Positions 35,646 through 45,734 of a stretch of 64,000 nucleotides of DNA are shown piece by piece (positions within the stretch are counted from its first letter, which is position 1; the number at the start of each line of letters is the position of its first letter). The notes beneath the pieces are model-generated. The model searched no databases and had not been told where the DNA came from. It was given only the letters and a program-made list of their open reading frames with translations. Source of the DNA: JANSWY01 sp965267245 (GTDB lineage: Bacteria > Bacteroidota > Bacteroidia > Cytophagales > Cyclobacteriaceae); contig OZ253939.1 of assembly GCA_965267245.1 (NCBI GenBank), forward strand, positions 930,001-994,000, read 5' to 3'. Made by a program: the position numbers and the translations under genes.

Positions 35646-36533
35646 TCACCCCTTCTCCTTACTATTACCTGTTGCCACCACATCCGCAAATGGCTTTAAT
35701 AACTTTGTATCAAAACTATCAAATGCAAAGTCATGTACGGTCATCTGGTGCAGGTTCTTATCGATTTTTTCTTTCGGTTTGTTCAGAAATATGGTTTGAG
35801 TATGTGGTATAAGAACTCCATCAATATTTCTGTAATCATCATACTTCACAGACCCATAAAAGGCCCTCCCTCCCGGCATTTTGAGATAATTTTCCCGTAG
35901 CGTATAAATGGCATAGTCCAGTAATTTAGTTCTCTTATTGATCAATAATTTATACTGGTCATTTCCCATATGTGGTTTAGGATCATGCCAGGTCACAAAC
36001 ACAATGTCATATACTTCACCATTGAAACTTTCCTCCCCTGCCCATGAAATTATGGGAGCAGTTTTCATTCTATCTAATAACTCAAAGAAATATTGATAAG
36101 CAGAAAGTCCAAAACGAGTTCTTTTATTCATTTTTTGCTTCTGTGGCTCTTGTCCTTCTTGAAATTCATAATAATTCCAGCTCTGCAATCCGGCATAATA
36201 ATCCGCCTTTTTACCATCCAAATACTTTACCTGACTATCAAAGGTCCCCACTTCAAATTTGAAAAGCATATTGGATTTAGCTTCTGGCCATGGCTTGCCC
36301 ATTTTCCCCATCATTCCTTGCCATATATCCTCAGCCCGAAAAGAATAGGAGTCGAATTGATCAAGTTTACCAAAACCTTGCTTTTCCCAGGCTTCCTGAA
36401 TAATTGATTTCCCTTTAGCCACGTGCTCTTCAGTAATCCCTTGCTTTTTGATTACGGTTGTTCTCAGGTCCGCCATGCAGCTTTGAAGCACAATTGAAAT
36501 GGCAACAACTGATAGAAATTTACTTATTTGCAT
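35646..36533 (-). CDS. Hypothetical lipoprotein
   Basis: 295 residues. Signal ending in VLQSC, C19 being the lipidated residue. The body has a beta-rich pattern (FKFEVGTFDSQVKYL; YDIVFVTWHDPKP; YKLLINKRTKLLDYAIY), somewhat like LolA-type outer-membrane lipoprotein-sorting folds that contain IDGVLIPHTQ. No motif proves the function. Convergent with the Ada cassette. Confidence 0.7.
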   Translation of the reverse strand: MQISKFLSVVAISIVLQSCMADLRTTVIKKQGITEEHVAKGKSIIQEAWEKQGFGKLDQFDSYSFRAEDIWQGMMGKMGKPWPEAKSNMLFKFEVGTFDSQVKYLDGKKADYYAGLQSWNYYEFQEGQEPQKQKMNKRTRFGLSAYQYFFELLDRMKTAPIISWAGEESFNGEVYDIVFVTWHDPKPHMGNDQYKLLINKRTKLLDYAIYTLRENYLKMPGGRAFYGSVKYDDYRNIDGVLIPHTQTIFLNKPKEKIDKNLHQMTVHDFAFDSFDTKLLKPFADVVATGNSKEKG

Positions 36534-36762
36534 TTTAGTATCATTTTAAAAAATATACCCCCAAAATTAGATCGCTCAATAAGGAGCTGTTTGGGTAGAA
36601 AGGTCAAATACATTTGAATAGAGCTCAAAATCACAGTTTGTGCACACTTCAATACAGTTATGAACAATAATTCAAAAACAAGTGACATTAGAAGAGTAAA
36701 CACTTAGATTTGACAGGCTGAGTCGACAAGATCAAAAGTCATATATCAATAACCACGAATTC

Positions 36763-37842
36763 ATGAAATTTTCACTTCAATTCATTCTTTGGAACTGGTT
36801 TGCATTTTCTGCTCTCGCCCAAAGACCATCAGTACCAAATCTTCCGGTTGTGGATCAGGAATTAGCGGGATTTAACATTGATTCCCTAAATGCATTAGAG
36901 GCAACTATTGCCAATACCGCCCATAAAGATTTTGCTGGTTTGGTAGTCATTAAGGACAGTAAGCTTGTTGTGGAATGGTATTACAATACATTTTGGAGGA
37001 ATCAGATCCTTGACATTCGATCGGCAGGAAAAAGTATCACTTCACTCCTACTGGGTGTGGCCATGGAAGAAGGTCTGATCAAAGACCTGGACCGGGATAT
37101 CTACTCCTTTTTCCCAAAGGAAAAGTACCCTTCGATAAATGAAGATTATAAGAAGATTAAAATCAGACACTTACTGGATATGTCCTCGGGATTAGATGCA
37201 GATTCTGATAATCCCCAATCACCAGGTCATGTTGGACATTGGGGAGCATCTGATGAATGGTTGAATTACATTTTGACTATCCCTTCAATTAATGAGCCAG
37301 GTAAAAAGTGGATTTACGCTGATATAAACGCAGTATTACTGGGTGCAATTATTGAAGAAACTTCAGGAATGAGTCTAAGAGATTTTGCCACAAAAAAGGT
37401 ATTTAAGCCTTTAGGAATAGAGCAGTTCTATTGGTATACCAATGAATCCAATCAAACTTTGGGCGCTGGCACTTTATACCTTTCCACTCTAGACTTTGCC
37501 AAGCTCGGTGTACTCGTAGCAAACGATGGAAAATGGGGAGACAAACAAATTGTACAGGCTGACTATATCCAGAAACTAACAGCAAGGAAAGTATTTGACT
37601 TAACTGATTATTGGGAGCTAACTGATAGCTATGGGATGCTCTGGTATAAAAAGCAGTTAGATATCAATGGTAATGTATTTGATTACCTATGGGCATCCGG
37701 AAGAGGTGGTAACCATCTGGTTGTAGTTCCAGGAGAAAACCTGGTAATTGCATTGACTTCAACCGCATATGGCCCCAGTTATAGTCATGCAAGGGCATTT
37801 CATATTCTAAACAGACTTTTTCTCGCCTATATCAAAAATTAA
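36763..37842 (+). CDS. Exported serine hydrolase, class C beta-lactamase family
   Basis: 359 residues. Signal peptide 1-19 (SALAQ). Active-site motif S87-A-G-K90 (DIRSAGKSITS), the tyrosine motif in WIYADINAVLLG (YAD instead of the classical YxN), and SGRGGNHLVVVPGENL as the third motif. The family covers esterases, D,D-peptidases and beta-lactamases; the altered motifs speak against assigning beta-lactam hydrolysis. Monocistronic. Confidence 0.88.
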   Translation: MKFSLQFILWNWFAFSALAQRPSVPNLPVVDQELAGFNIDSLNALEATIANTAHKDFAGLVVIKDSKLVVEWYYNTFWRNQILDIRSAGKSITSLLLGVAMEEGLIKDLDRDIYSFFPKEKYPSINEDYKKIKIRHLLDMSSGLDADSDNPQSPGHVGHWGASDEWLNYILTIPSINEPGKKWIYADINAVLLGAIIEETSGMSLRDFATKKVFKPLGIEQFYWYTNESNQTLGAGTLYLSTLDFAKLGVLVANDGKWGDKQIVQADYIQKLTARKVFDLTDYWELTDSYGMLWYKKQLDINGNVFDYLWASGRGGNHLVVVPGENLVIALTSTAYGPSYSHARAFHILNRLFLAYIKN

Positions 37843-37870
37843 TACAAGACTCTCAAGTTCAAAATTAGAA

Positions 37871-38341
37871 CTACTCAAGCAACCTGAAATACTCCAATAT
37901 AGATCTGGCTTCTTCCTCAGATACATGCTGGTTGGTCATCACTTGACCATTGAACTCCATGAAAAGTGCTTTGGCCACCGAATCCTTTTGTAGCATTTCA
38001 TCTGGATTTAATATCATATTCATCACCCACTCCGGTGTTCTTCTTTTCAGAATTCCATTAGGTGGAGGTCCAATAAAAGTTTCTCCTACTTTATGACAGG
38101 CAGTGCATTTTTGCGCGTACAAATCTTTCCCTTGACTCACCATTATTGTGTCAATGGTCTCCCTTAATTCCACAGCGTCTACGGGTCCAATCCCTTTATT
38201 GACTAAATTTACTATTTTAGATGCTTTCAGGTCTTTCGAAATTTCACGCTCTGCAAAAGAAAATTCCCCTTTCACTTCTTTTTGCTTACACTGAAATGTG
38301 ATCAGAGAGACCAGAATTAATGTTATAACCCAATATTTCAT
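37871..38341 (-). CDS. Exported mono-heme cytochrome c
   Basis: 156 residues. N-terminal hydrophobic signal; C18 could be lipidated but the TFQC context is atypical. Heme motif C79-T-A-C82-H83 in LYAQKCTACHKVGETFIGPP; M135 in NGQVMTNQHV is a likely sixth ligand. The GPPPNGIL...RTPEWVMNMILNP phrase is that of class I cytochromes. The start lies 16 bases from the divergent DUF1080 gene. Confidence 0.9.
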   Translation of the reverse strand: MKYWVITLILVSLITFQCKQKEVKGEFSFAEREISKDLKASKIVNLVNKGIGPVDAVELRETIDTIMVSQGKDLYAQKCTACHKVGETFIGPPPNGILKRRTPEWVMNMILNPDEMLQKDSVAKALFMEFNGQVMTNQHVSEEEARSILEYFRLLE

Positions 38342-38356
38342 CCAAATACTTAAACT

Positions 38357-39052
38357 ATGAATTTAAAAAATGTTCTTTTCATTACCCTTATTATCTTAAT
38401 AAACAGCTGTAACACCGATCAGAACTGGATCTACCTGTTCAATGGAGAAGACCTTACTGGCTGGCACATCTATAACAAAGGTAAAGAAAACTACAATGGC
38501 TGGTATGTTTCTGATGGTGTGTTGGTTTTCGACCCTGCTAATCGGACAGAAGCAACAAACGCTGATCTGGTTACTGATCAGAAATACACAAATTTTGAAC
38601 TGGAGCTGGAATGGATGATTTCTGAAAAGGGAAACTCAGGTTTGTTTTGGGCGGTAATTGAAGAAGAACAATACGTGCATACCTATGAAACAGGCCCAGA
38701 AGTGCAAATATTAGATGACAACTGGAGCGAGTATTTAGATGAAAGAGGAGATATCCAAAGAGCAGGTTCCATATTCAATTTGATTGCTCCTTCTGAAATT
38801 GTCAGTAAACCAGCCGGTGAATGGAACCACTATATTCTACATATAGACCATACACAGAATGAAGGTTTTGTCATTTTTAATAATGTGGAGACGCTTAGAT
38901 TTCCTGTGAACGGTCCAAAATGGGAAGAACTAATTGCAAAATCTGGTTTTAAGGATTCTCCTGGATTTGGGAAAGCCCAAACTGGTCACATTGCTTTGCA
39001 AGATCATGGCAACCAGGTAGCATTTAGAAACATCAAAATCAGGGAGTTGTAG
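38357..39052 (+). CDS. DUF1080 (3-keto-disaccharide hydrolase-like) lipoprotein
   Basis: 231 residues. Lipobox at INSC (C18). The concanavalin-like DUF1080 fold is seen from WIYLFNGEDLTGWH, NFELELEWMISEKGNSGLFW, GPEVQILDD, PAGEWNHYILHI and a final GHIALQDHGNQVAFRNIKIREL. Members bind or hydrolyse sugars; some act on 3-keto-glucosides. Divergent from the cytochrome c gene by 15 bases, so shared regulation is possible. Confidence 0.88.
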   Translation: MNLKNVLFITLIILINSCNTDQNWIYLFNGEDLTGWHIYNKGKENYNGWYVSDGVLVFDPANRTEATNADLVTDQKYTNFELELEWMISEKGNSGLFWAVIEEEQYVHTYETGPEVQILDDNWSEYLDERGDIQRAGSIFNLIAPSEIVSKPAGEWNHYILHIDHTQNEGFVIFNNVETLRFPVNGPKWEELIAKSGFKDSPGFGKAQTGHIALQDHGNQVAFRNIKIREL

Positions 39053-39085
39053 AATCATCTTAAGTACCTGTTTACAAATAAACCA

Positions 39086-39117
39086 AAAGAAGTCGTACCT
39101 AATGGAACGACCTCTTT
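39086..39117 (+). terminator. Terminator after DUF1080 gene
   Basis: AAAGA-A-GTCGT / ACGAC-C-TCTTT around a 10-base loop, 33 bases after the stop. A second hairpin (39170-39200) before the convergent adhesin end probably serves the other strand. Confidence 0.6.
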
Positions 39118-39230
39118 ATAAAACTTGATCAAAATTATGCTTCAGTAAAAGACAGAATCTTGGGTAGCTAAAGAAGAGCAGCTATGAACTGCCCCTCTTT
39201 TCACTATACCACGAACCGGAGTCCGAATTC

Positions 39231-42200
39231 CTATCTAATAACTATGCTTGTTGTTGTGATAATTGATTTTGATTTGATTCTCAATAGGTAATGGCCAGCA
39301 TCCAAACTTGAAATTGCTATTCCTTTTGGACCATAAGTATTATTTAGTACTTCCTGTCCATTCATATCTATTATTGTTACATGAACTTCACCTGAAATTC
39401 CAGATACAAACAGATACTCTGAAACTGGATTTGGGTAGACCAATACTTTAGCACCATTGCTAGCATTCAGAGGTCCTGCAGGTTCATTCACTTCAAATGA
39501 TATCGTTTCACTTGCTGCATTGTAATTGTCGTTACCAACCTGATTTACAGTCACAGTTACTGTACCTGCAATGCCATCAAGTGTAATAGTTGTTCCGTCA
39601 ATTGACGCAGGCCCATCTATTTCATAGGTGAGTTCCAATTCACTGTCTGTTTCAGCTTCTACATCAAAAGCGGCATCTGAAACCAATTTATCTTCAATAG
39701 TGGTGATTGTGATAATTTGATCAGCCTTAGAAACCGAGAAACTTTGTGTTACCTGTGAAGCAGCATTGAAATTTTCATTACCGGACTGGTCTGCCCCAAT
39801 GGTTACCTCTCCTGCACCTGTAATGGTTACAGTGGATTCATCAATTGAAGCAGGACCACTGATAACAGAATAAGTTACGGACAATCCTGAAGAAGCGGAT
39901 GCACTTAATTCAAAAGCTTCATCTCCAAACACCATGTCAGCAAGGGCCTCAAAAGTGATGGATTGATCTGCTTTTGAGATGGTGAAACTTTGCGTCACCT
40001 GAGGAGCTGCATTGAATGAATCATCTCCAGACTGATCAGCCGCGATTGTAACATCTCCAGTACCTGTAATAGTCACTGTTGATTCATCAATTGAAACTGG
40101 ACCACTAATAACTGTGTAGGTCACCGCCAATCCTGAAGAAGCGGATGCACTTAATTCAAAGTCCTCATCTCCAAACACCTTGTCCGTAATGTCCTCAAAA
40201 GTGATTGTTTGACTACTTTTAGACGATGCTTCCACCTCAAATGTTACTTGAGAACTGGCTGAATTATAATTTTCATTTCCTTCCTGACTAACCGTTACTG
40301 TAACAGTACCTTCAGAACCATCTAAAGAAATTGTGATTCCATCTATGGTAGCCGGTCCTGAAACCTCATAATTAAGCGCCAATTCACTATCTACTGTAGC
40401 TTCCACATCAAACGACCCGTCTGTGGTTAGCTTATCCTCAATAGAGGTGATACTAATAGTTTGGTCAGCTTTAGAGATTGTAAAGGTACTGGTCACCTGA
40501 GAAGCGGCATTAAAACTATCATCTCCGGACTGGTCCACTGCAATAGTGGCCTCCCCTGCTCCTATAATTGATACAGTCGATCCATCTATGCTAACTGGAC
40601 CAGAAATTACAGAGTAACTAACTGCTAAACCTGAACTTGCAGTGGCACTCAATGTAAAATCATCATCCCCATACACCTTATCTGCAATGTCTTCAAAAGT
40701 AATGGTCTGATCACTTTTAGCCGGGTCATTCACATTAAAGGATATTTCTGCGCTGGCTGAATTGTAATTATCATTTCCAGCCTGACTCACAGTAACCGTA
40801 ACTGTTCCGGATGCACCTTCTAACGTGATTGTAGTTCCTTCAATTGAAGCAGGACCTGACACTTCATAAGAAAGCGCTAATTCACTGTCCACGGTTGCTT
40901 CAACCTCAAACGATTCATCTGATGTTGTCTTATCCGCTATTGCTGTTATGCTGATGACCTGATCAGCCTTTGATACTGTAAAACTTTGCGTCACCTGTGA
41001 TGCCGCATTGAAACTTGCGTCACCCTCCTGATCTGCTGCTATGGTAATTTCACCTGCTCCTGTAATTGAAACAGTAGCGTCATCAATTGTAGCGGGACCA
41101 CTTACTACTGAATAGGATACTGATAAACCTGAACTAGCTGTTGCACTTAAATCAAAGTCTGCATCACCATAAGTCTTATCCTCAAGTTCATCGAAAGTAA
41201 TTGTCTGATCAGTTTTAGCCGGATCACTTACATTAAATGTCTCTTCAGCACTAACCGCATTATAATTATCTGTACCCGCCTGACTTACAGTAACCGTTAC
41301 GGTTCCTGAAGATCCATCCAGTGTGATTGTTGTACCAGAAATAGACGCTGGCCCGGAAACCCCATATGTCAAGGCTAATTCAGTGTCAACAGAAGCTTCC
41401 ACATCAAAAGCTTCATCAGTAGTCAACTTGTCAGCTATTTCAGTGATGCTGATTTCCTGATCTGCTTTGGAAACCGTAAAACTCTGTGTAACCTGAGGAG
41501 CTGCATCATATGTTTCATCTCCTGACTGATTCGCAGCAACTTCTACTTCACCAGCTCCGGTAATGGTAAGGGTAGTTCCATCCAAAGTAGCAGGACCACT
41601 TGATATGGAAAATGTAACTGCAAGACCAGAAGTCGCTGTGGCACTAAGTTCTATAGCTGCATCTCCATAAGTTTTATCTACCAATGCATCAAAAGTAATA
41701 GTCTGATCCACTTTTGTGGTGGTGAACTGCCATTCTTCCTTATCAGTCAAACCGTCATACTCAAGTGCGGAAGAATTACTTTCAATACTACCTGTACCAC
41801 CCAGTAAAACATAGTAATGTGTATTGTTCTCCAATTCACTCGCAGGTGAAACTGTGATAACACCATCCTCATCAACGTAATCGCCCGGAAGTGCTATGGT
41901 TTCAACTAATACATCAGTATCATAATTTCGTAATTCCAGGGTGACATCATTAGACACATACAACTCCATGTCAAAAGTCATTGTAAAATCTGTGGACAAA
42001 CTGACATCTGTAGCGTTGTTAACCGGTGACACTGCCGATAATTCAGGTGGCTGTGGAGCCGCAACTGTTGTGAAATCCCATTCATCTTTATCGTTTAAAC
42101 CAATGAATGCTTCTCCATTAGTTGAAGATTGAATTTGACCCTCATCATTGATGACAATGTAAAGGTGGGCATCATAAGGCAAATCACTTCCTGAGAAAGA

Positions 42201-44906
42201 AATAATACCATCACCAGCCTCCACATCTGCTATACTGATTGTCTCTACCAGGGCATCAGTATCATAATTCTTGATCAATAGATCTGTATCAGAATTGGCC
42301 CAAACTGAAGCATCCAGTATCAGTGTATAGTCTGTATCTATTGCCACATCGGTTGCACCATCAGCCGGACTAAGGCTTGAGATGTGAGGTCTTGCATTGG
42401 CTGTAAATTCCCATTCTCCTTCACTTATTCCTGCGAAATCGTTTCCAGCAAGGTCCTCAAAAGCTCCATTACTTACAACAATGTAATAATCTTCCAGTTC
42501 CTCCAAGTCAGTATCAAAATCGATAACAATTCTAAATGTTGCCGGGAATTCAATTCGACTATCCGCAACGCCTGTGGTAACTTCCTCAACGAATGTACCA
42601 TCGGATTTGTAAAGAGAAACAGTTCCTGAACCCTCCTGCATGTCTTCACTGAAACTAATATTCACTCTAGCATTCAATCCTCCATAGGTAGAACCATTGA
42701 AAGGCGTTAAGCTCTGGGCATCAGGTGCTACATCATCAATTGTTGTAAAATTCCAGGTAGTCTCATCATCAATACCTGCAAAAGCATTTCCTTCAAGGTC
42801 TTCCACTACACCATCTGCTATCTCAATATTGATTTCAGTAGCCGGTGGTAAATCAGAATCAGGGTTGATAATTAATTTGTCCCCATCCACAGTTACCTCA
42901 GATGCTGATGGAACAGTATATGTAGCAAATTGCTGCCCCGGGAATCCTACATATCCCAAACGAATTGTCCCAGATCCTAATGCGATATCCTCGTCAAAGG
43001 TGAGTTCCATTGTAACAGATCTTTCCACGTCGGTAGCGTTATCTTCCGGTGAATAGGTGGTTGGTGAAGGGGGCGTTAGGTCCGGTTCATCTTCAGTGGT
43101 GAATAACCAACTATTTTCTCCTCCAGACTGAGTAAGACCATCCCATGGATGTCCATCAAAAGCAGCGTCTTCTAATAAATAATAGCTAACAATCACACGA
43201 TATACTGTACTATATTCCAAATCGTCAGTAGGGTTAATTGTAAGTGTATTGGTGCTTAATGTAAGCTGGGAATCAGTTAATAGCATGTCTTCAATTACCA
43301 CACTACCTGAGTACTTCAATAACCTAACATCATAAGATGATCCGGCATTGTATGAAGGAACCATCTCCCGATCGAAAGTGATGGTAAGGTTTTGATCAAC
43401 CGGTACACCTGTTTCTAGCTGTGCCGGGTCTTTAGTAATATCAGGTTGCTCCCAATAGGTAGAAAAGTTTAGTGTTGTAAGATCCGAAATACCGGCATAT
43501 GCATTCCCCGCCAGGTCCTCAACGGCACTTGGATCAATTAGAATTGAGTAGTTGCAGTTATTTCTTGCCGGAATGTATGAAAAAGAGATACTATTTGCCG
43601 TAACACCGGTAATGACAGGCTGCAAGTCAAGATAGGTATTGGCAATATCATCATACATTCTGAACATATTTGAGGATTGGTCTATTGAAACTTCCTCACT
43701 AAAGGTCAGTGTAAATTCAAGGTCAGCATTGTCATAAACCGATTCATCCGAAATAGAAGACTCCAAAAGTGTGGGAGCGCAAACAAGACTATAAGATGCT
43801 CCCGACGGCTTAAGACTCCAGTTATTTGTCGAATAGGTAACATCGTCCACTTCAATACATGTAAGATCCGTATTGTTCCTTACATCAAAGAAGGTCATAC
43901 TGGAATTGTTCCCATTCTGAATATTCAAACTCTGAAGGTTTCCATCCGATAGATCAAAAAAGGTCAGCAATGATTGGTTAGACAAATCGAGAAATTCAAT
44001 CGGGGAATCATTTAATTGTATTCCTTCCAGTGCAACGTTGCTGCTCAAATCCAATGAAGTTAACCCGGTATTATTGGCACGCAGATCGGATAGACTTGAA
44101 AGGGAAGTGATATCCAGGTAAGTTAGACCAGGATTATTGAATACATAAAGAAACTCTATTGTAGAGGTTGTCAATTCCACGGAAGACAGATCATTGTCAT
44201 TTAATTCAAGCCGTACTACAGTAGACCCGGATAGATTAAACGAGCTAATATCATTATTACCAAGTGCCAATTCGTTAACTGTGCAGTTGGTAATGTTGAA
44301 ACTAGTGAGATCATTATTATCATAAGCAACATAATCTAATGCTGTCAATCCATTTAAAGTCAAACCGCTCAGGCTATTATTCCGGCAATCAATATGTTCA
44401 TATGGTGCGGTTCCAAATGTGATGCTTTCAAGGATATTATCATAGGCATCCAGACGATCCAGATTAGAATTGGATGATATATCCAAAGTCGATAGATTAT
44501 TTCCGTTGACAAACAACTGCTCTAACAATGTTAGTGCTGAGACATCAATCGTACTCAAACTGTTATTCCCAAGTGCCAATTGTGTAAGTTTAGTAAAAGG
44601 ACTTGGATCGAAACTGGTTAGGCTGTTGTCAACCAGAGACAAAATGGTAGTATTTGTAAAGGCCTCTAGTCCGGTTGGGTCACTTAGACCGCTACTTGTA
44701 TAGATTATTGCTCCACTAAAACCTTCAGCCTCAGTAACCTGAATAGCGCCATCAGAGTTTCCACCGCCTCCGGTGTCTACAAGACCTAACAGGTAAGTTT
44801 TGAGTGCTGCATCATTGACTGTTACAGTCTGACCAAATGTTGGACTTACGGCTAGCAGCCAAATAGCCACCCAACAACTGGCTAAAAATAATGTTCTGGT
44901 ATTCAT
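39231..44906 (-). CDS. Giant T9SS adhesin: LRR, SbsA-like Ig and MBG repeats
   Basis: 1891 residues. Signal peptide 1-25 (PTFGQ). Residues about 70-370 are leucine-rich repeats of the T9SS type (LTQLALGNNSLSTIDVSAL), capped by CIEVDD...SYSLVC. Residues about 375-1065 hold around six SbsA-like (Big_5) Ig units (LSPADGATDVAIDTDY, followed by LxAxVxW/EEVS-type strands). Residues about 1065-1800 hold nine MBG-like units of two alternating subtypes (DQTITF...YGD and DQxISI...TxD). The last 80 residues are the T9SS type A sorting domain (LVYPNPVSEYLFVSG). Surface-attached; partner unknown. Confidence 0.93.
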   Translation of the reverse strand: MNTRTLFLASCWVAIWLLAVSPTFGQTVTVNDAALKTYLLGLVDTGGGGNSDGAIQVTEAEGFSGAIIYTSSGLSDPTGLEAFTNTTILSLVDNSLTSFDPSPFTKLTQLALGNNSLSTIDVSALTLLEQLFVNGNNLSTLDISSNSNLDRLDAYDNILESITFGTAPYEHIDCRNNSLSGLTLNGLTALDYVAYDNNDLTSFNITNCTVNELALGNNDISSFNLSGSTVVRLELNDNDLSSVELTTSTIEFLYVFNNPGLTYLDITSLSSLSDLRANNTGLTSLDLSSNVALEGIQLNDSPIEFLDLSNQSLLTFFDLSDGNLQSLNIQNGNNSSMTFFDVRNNTDLTCIEVDDVTYSTNNWSLKPSGASYSLVCAPTLLESSISDESVYDNADLEFTLTFSEEVSIDQSSNMFRMYDDIANTYLDLQPVITGVTANSISFSYIPARNNCNYSILIDPSAVEDLAGNAYAGISDLTTLNFSTYWEQPDITKDPAQLETGVPVDQNLTITFDREMVPSYNAGSSYDVRLLKYSGSVVIEDMLLTDSQLTLSTNTLTINPTDDLEYSTVYRVIVSYYLLEDAAFDGHPWDGLTQSGGENSWLFTTEDEPDLTPPSPTTYSPEDNATDVERSVTMELTFDEDIALGSGTIRLGYVGFPGQQFATYTVPSASEVTVDGDKLIINPDSDLPPATEINIEIADGVVEDLEGNAFAGIDDETTWNFTTIDDVAPDAQSLTPFNGSTYGGLNARVNISFSEDMQEGSGTVSLYKSDGTFVEEVTTGVADSRIEFPATFRIVIDFDTDLEELEDYYIVVSNGAFEDLAGNDFAGISEGEWEFTANARPHISSLSPADGATDVAIDTDYTLILDASVWANSDTDLLIKNYDTDALVETISIADVEAGDGIISFSGSDLPYDAHLYIVINDEGQIQSSTNGEAFIGLNDKDEWDFTTVAAPQPPELSAVSPVNNATDVSLSTDFTMTFDMELYVSNDVTLELRNYDTDVLVETIALPGDYVDEDGVITVSPASELENNTHYYVLLGGTGSIESNSSALEYDGLTDKEEWQFTTTKVDQTITFDALVDKTYGDAAIELSATATSGLAVTFSISSGPATLDGTTLTITGAGEVEVAANQSGDETYDAAPQVTQSFTVSKADQEISITEIADKLTTDEAFDVEASVDTELALTYGVSGPASISGTTITLDGSSGTVTVTVSQAGTDNYNAVSAEETFNVSDPAKTDQTITFDELEDKTYGDADFDLSATASSGLSVSYSVVSGPATIDDATVSITGAGEITIAADQEGDASFNAASQVTQSFTVSKADQVISITAIADKTTSDESFEVEATVDSELALSYEVSGPASIEGTTITLEGASGTVTVTVSQAGNDNYNSASAEISFNVNDPAKSDQTITFEDIADKVYGDDDFTLSATASSGLAVSYSVISGPVSIDGSTVSIIGAGEATIAVDQSGDDSFNAASQVTSTFTISKADQTISITSIEDKLTTDGSFDVEATVDSELALNYEVSGPATIDGITISLDGSEGTVTVTVSQEGNENYNSASSQVTFEVEASSKSSQTITFEDITDKVFGDEDFELSASASSGLAVTYTVISGPVSIDESTVTITGTGDVTIAADQSGDDSFNAAPQVTQSFTISKADQSITFEALADMVFGDEAFELSASASSGLSVTYSVISGPASIDESTVTITGAGEVTIGADQSGNENFNAASQVTQSFSVSKADQIITITTIEDKLVSDAAFDVEAETDSELELTYEIDGPASIDGTTITLDGIAGTVTVTVNQVGNDNYNAASETISFEVNEPAGPLNASNGAKVLVYPNPVSEYLFVSGISGEVHVTIIDMNGQEVLNNTYGPKGIAISSLDAGHYLLRIKSKSIITTTSIVIR

Positions 44907-45119
44907 GGTATAGTTCTTTTAGTTTTCCAAAACCAAAAGTCCTACCGAAACCATCGGGATTCAATCGGGAATTTTCACATCCAGGGTACGGGATTTTACG
45001 GATGCTACATGAAGATATTGGTCAGGTATTGATTTCTAATGTCCCTGTAGATATAGAAATCAGAATCAATAGAAAATGTAATACATGTTTGTGAGGATAC
45101 AATACATTATACGAATAAG

Positions 45120-45734
45120 TTATTCATCAATGTACCCTGCAAATATTGCCTTCTTAACCATCTCTACTATAGAATTAACCTCAAATTTCTCCAGCAGCTT
45201 ATTCTTATGTGTTTCTACTGTTCGTGGACTTATATCAAGTTTAGCTCCAATTTCTTTATAGGTTAATCCATTTGCAAACTCCTTAAGTACATCCAACTCA
45301 CGGGGTGTCAACATTGCCGTATCATTCATTAATACATCGGCAAATGCTGCGGATATGTGTTTTTTTCCTGCCAATAACTTGTCAATAGCAGAAAAGTACT
45401 CATCTCGGTCAATATCCTTAGTCAGGAAACCCAGCACCCCTGCTTCCTGAGCTCTCAGTAGATCAGGTTTATTGGGATCCGCAGTGAGTAATGCGCATTT
45501 CCCTTTAGGATTTATATCTAAATATTCTGTTAAAAATTGGCTTCCATTGCCATCTGGCAATTTCAGGTCTACAAACAATAAATCGGGCTGTATGGCATTC
45601 AATTTTTCTTTAGCCTCCGATAGTGAAGCTGCCTCCCCTATTACCTGGATATCAGGCTTGGCGAATAAAAGTGCCTTCAGTCCATCTCTTACTATTTTGT
45701 GATCGTCTACTATAAAAAGTGTTTGCTTACTCAT
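45120..45734 (-). CDS. NarL/LuxR-type response regulator
   Basis: 204 residues: receiver domain with D10-D11 pocket and phosphoacceptor D56 (LFVDLKLPDGNG), T-motif ALLTAD and K-motif GFLTKD, then a LuxR helix-turn-helix (LTPRELDVLKEFANGLTYKEIGAKLDISPRTVETHK). Transcriptional activator type. Its ATG overlaps the stop of the histidine kinase gene by 4 bases, so the two are a cognate pair. Targets unknown; the adhesin gene lies 213 bases downstream. Confidence 0.95.
   Translation of the reverse strand: MSKQTLFIVDDHKIVRDGLKALLFAKPDIQVIGEAASLSEAKEKLNAIQPDLLFVDLKLPDGNGSQFLTEYLDINPKGKCALLTADPNKPDLLRAQEAGVLGFLTKDIDRDEYFSAIDKLLAGKKHISAAFADVLMNDTAMLTPRELDVLKEFANGLTYKEIGAKLDISPRTVETHKNKLLEKFEVNSIVEMVKKAIFAGYIDE

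Noticed and set aside
35447..35812. 121-codon frame on the plus strand overlapping the Ada-domain and lipoprotein genes
   Set aside because: It overlaps two well-supported genes, and its composition is not protein-like.
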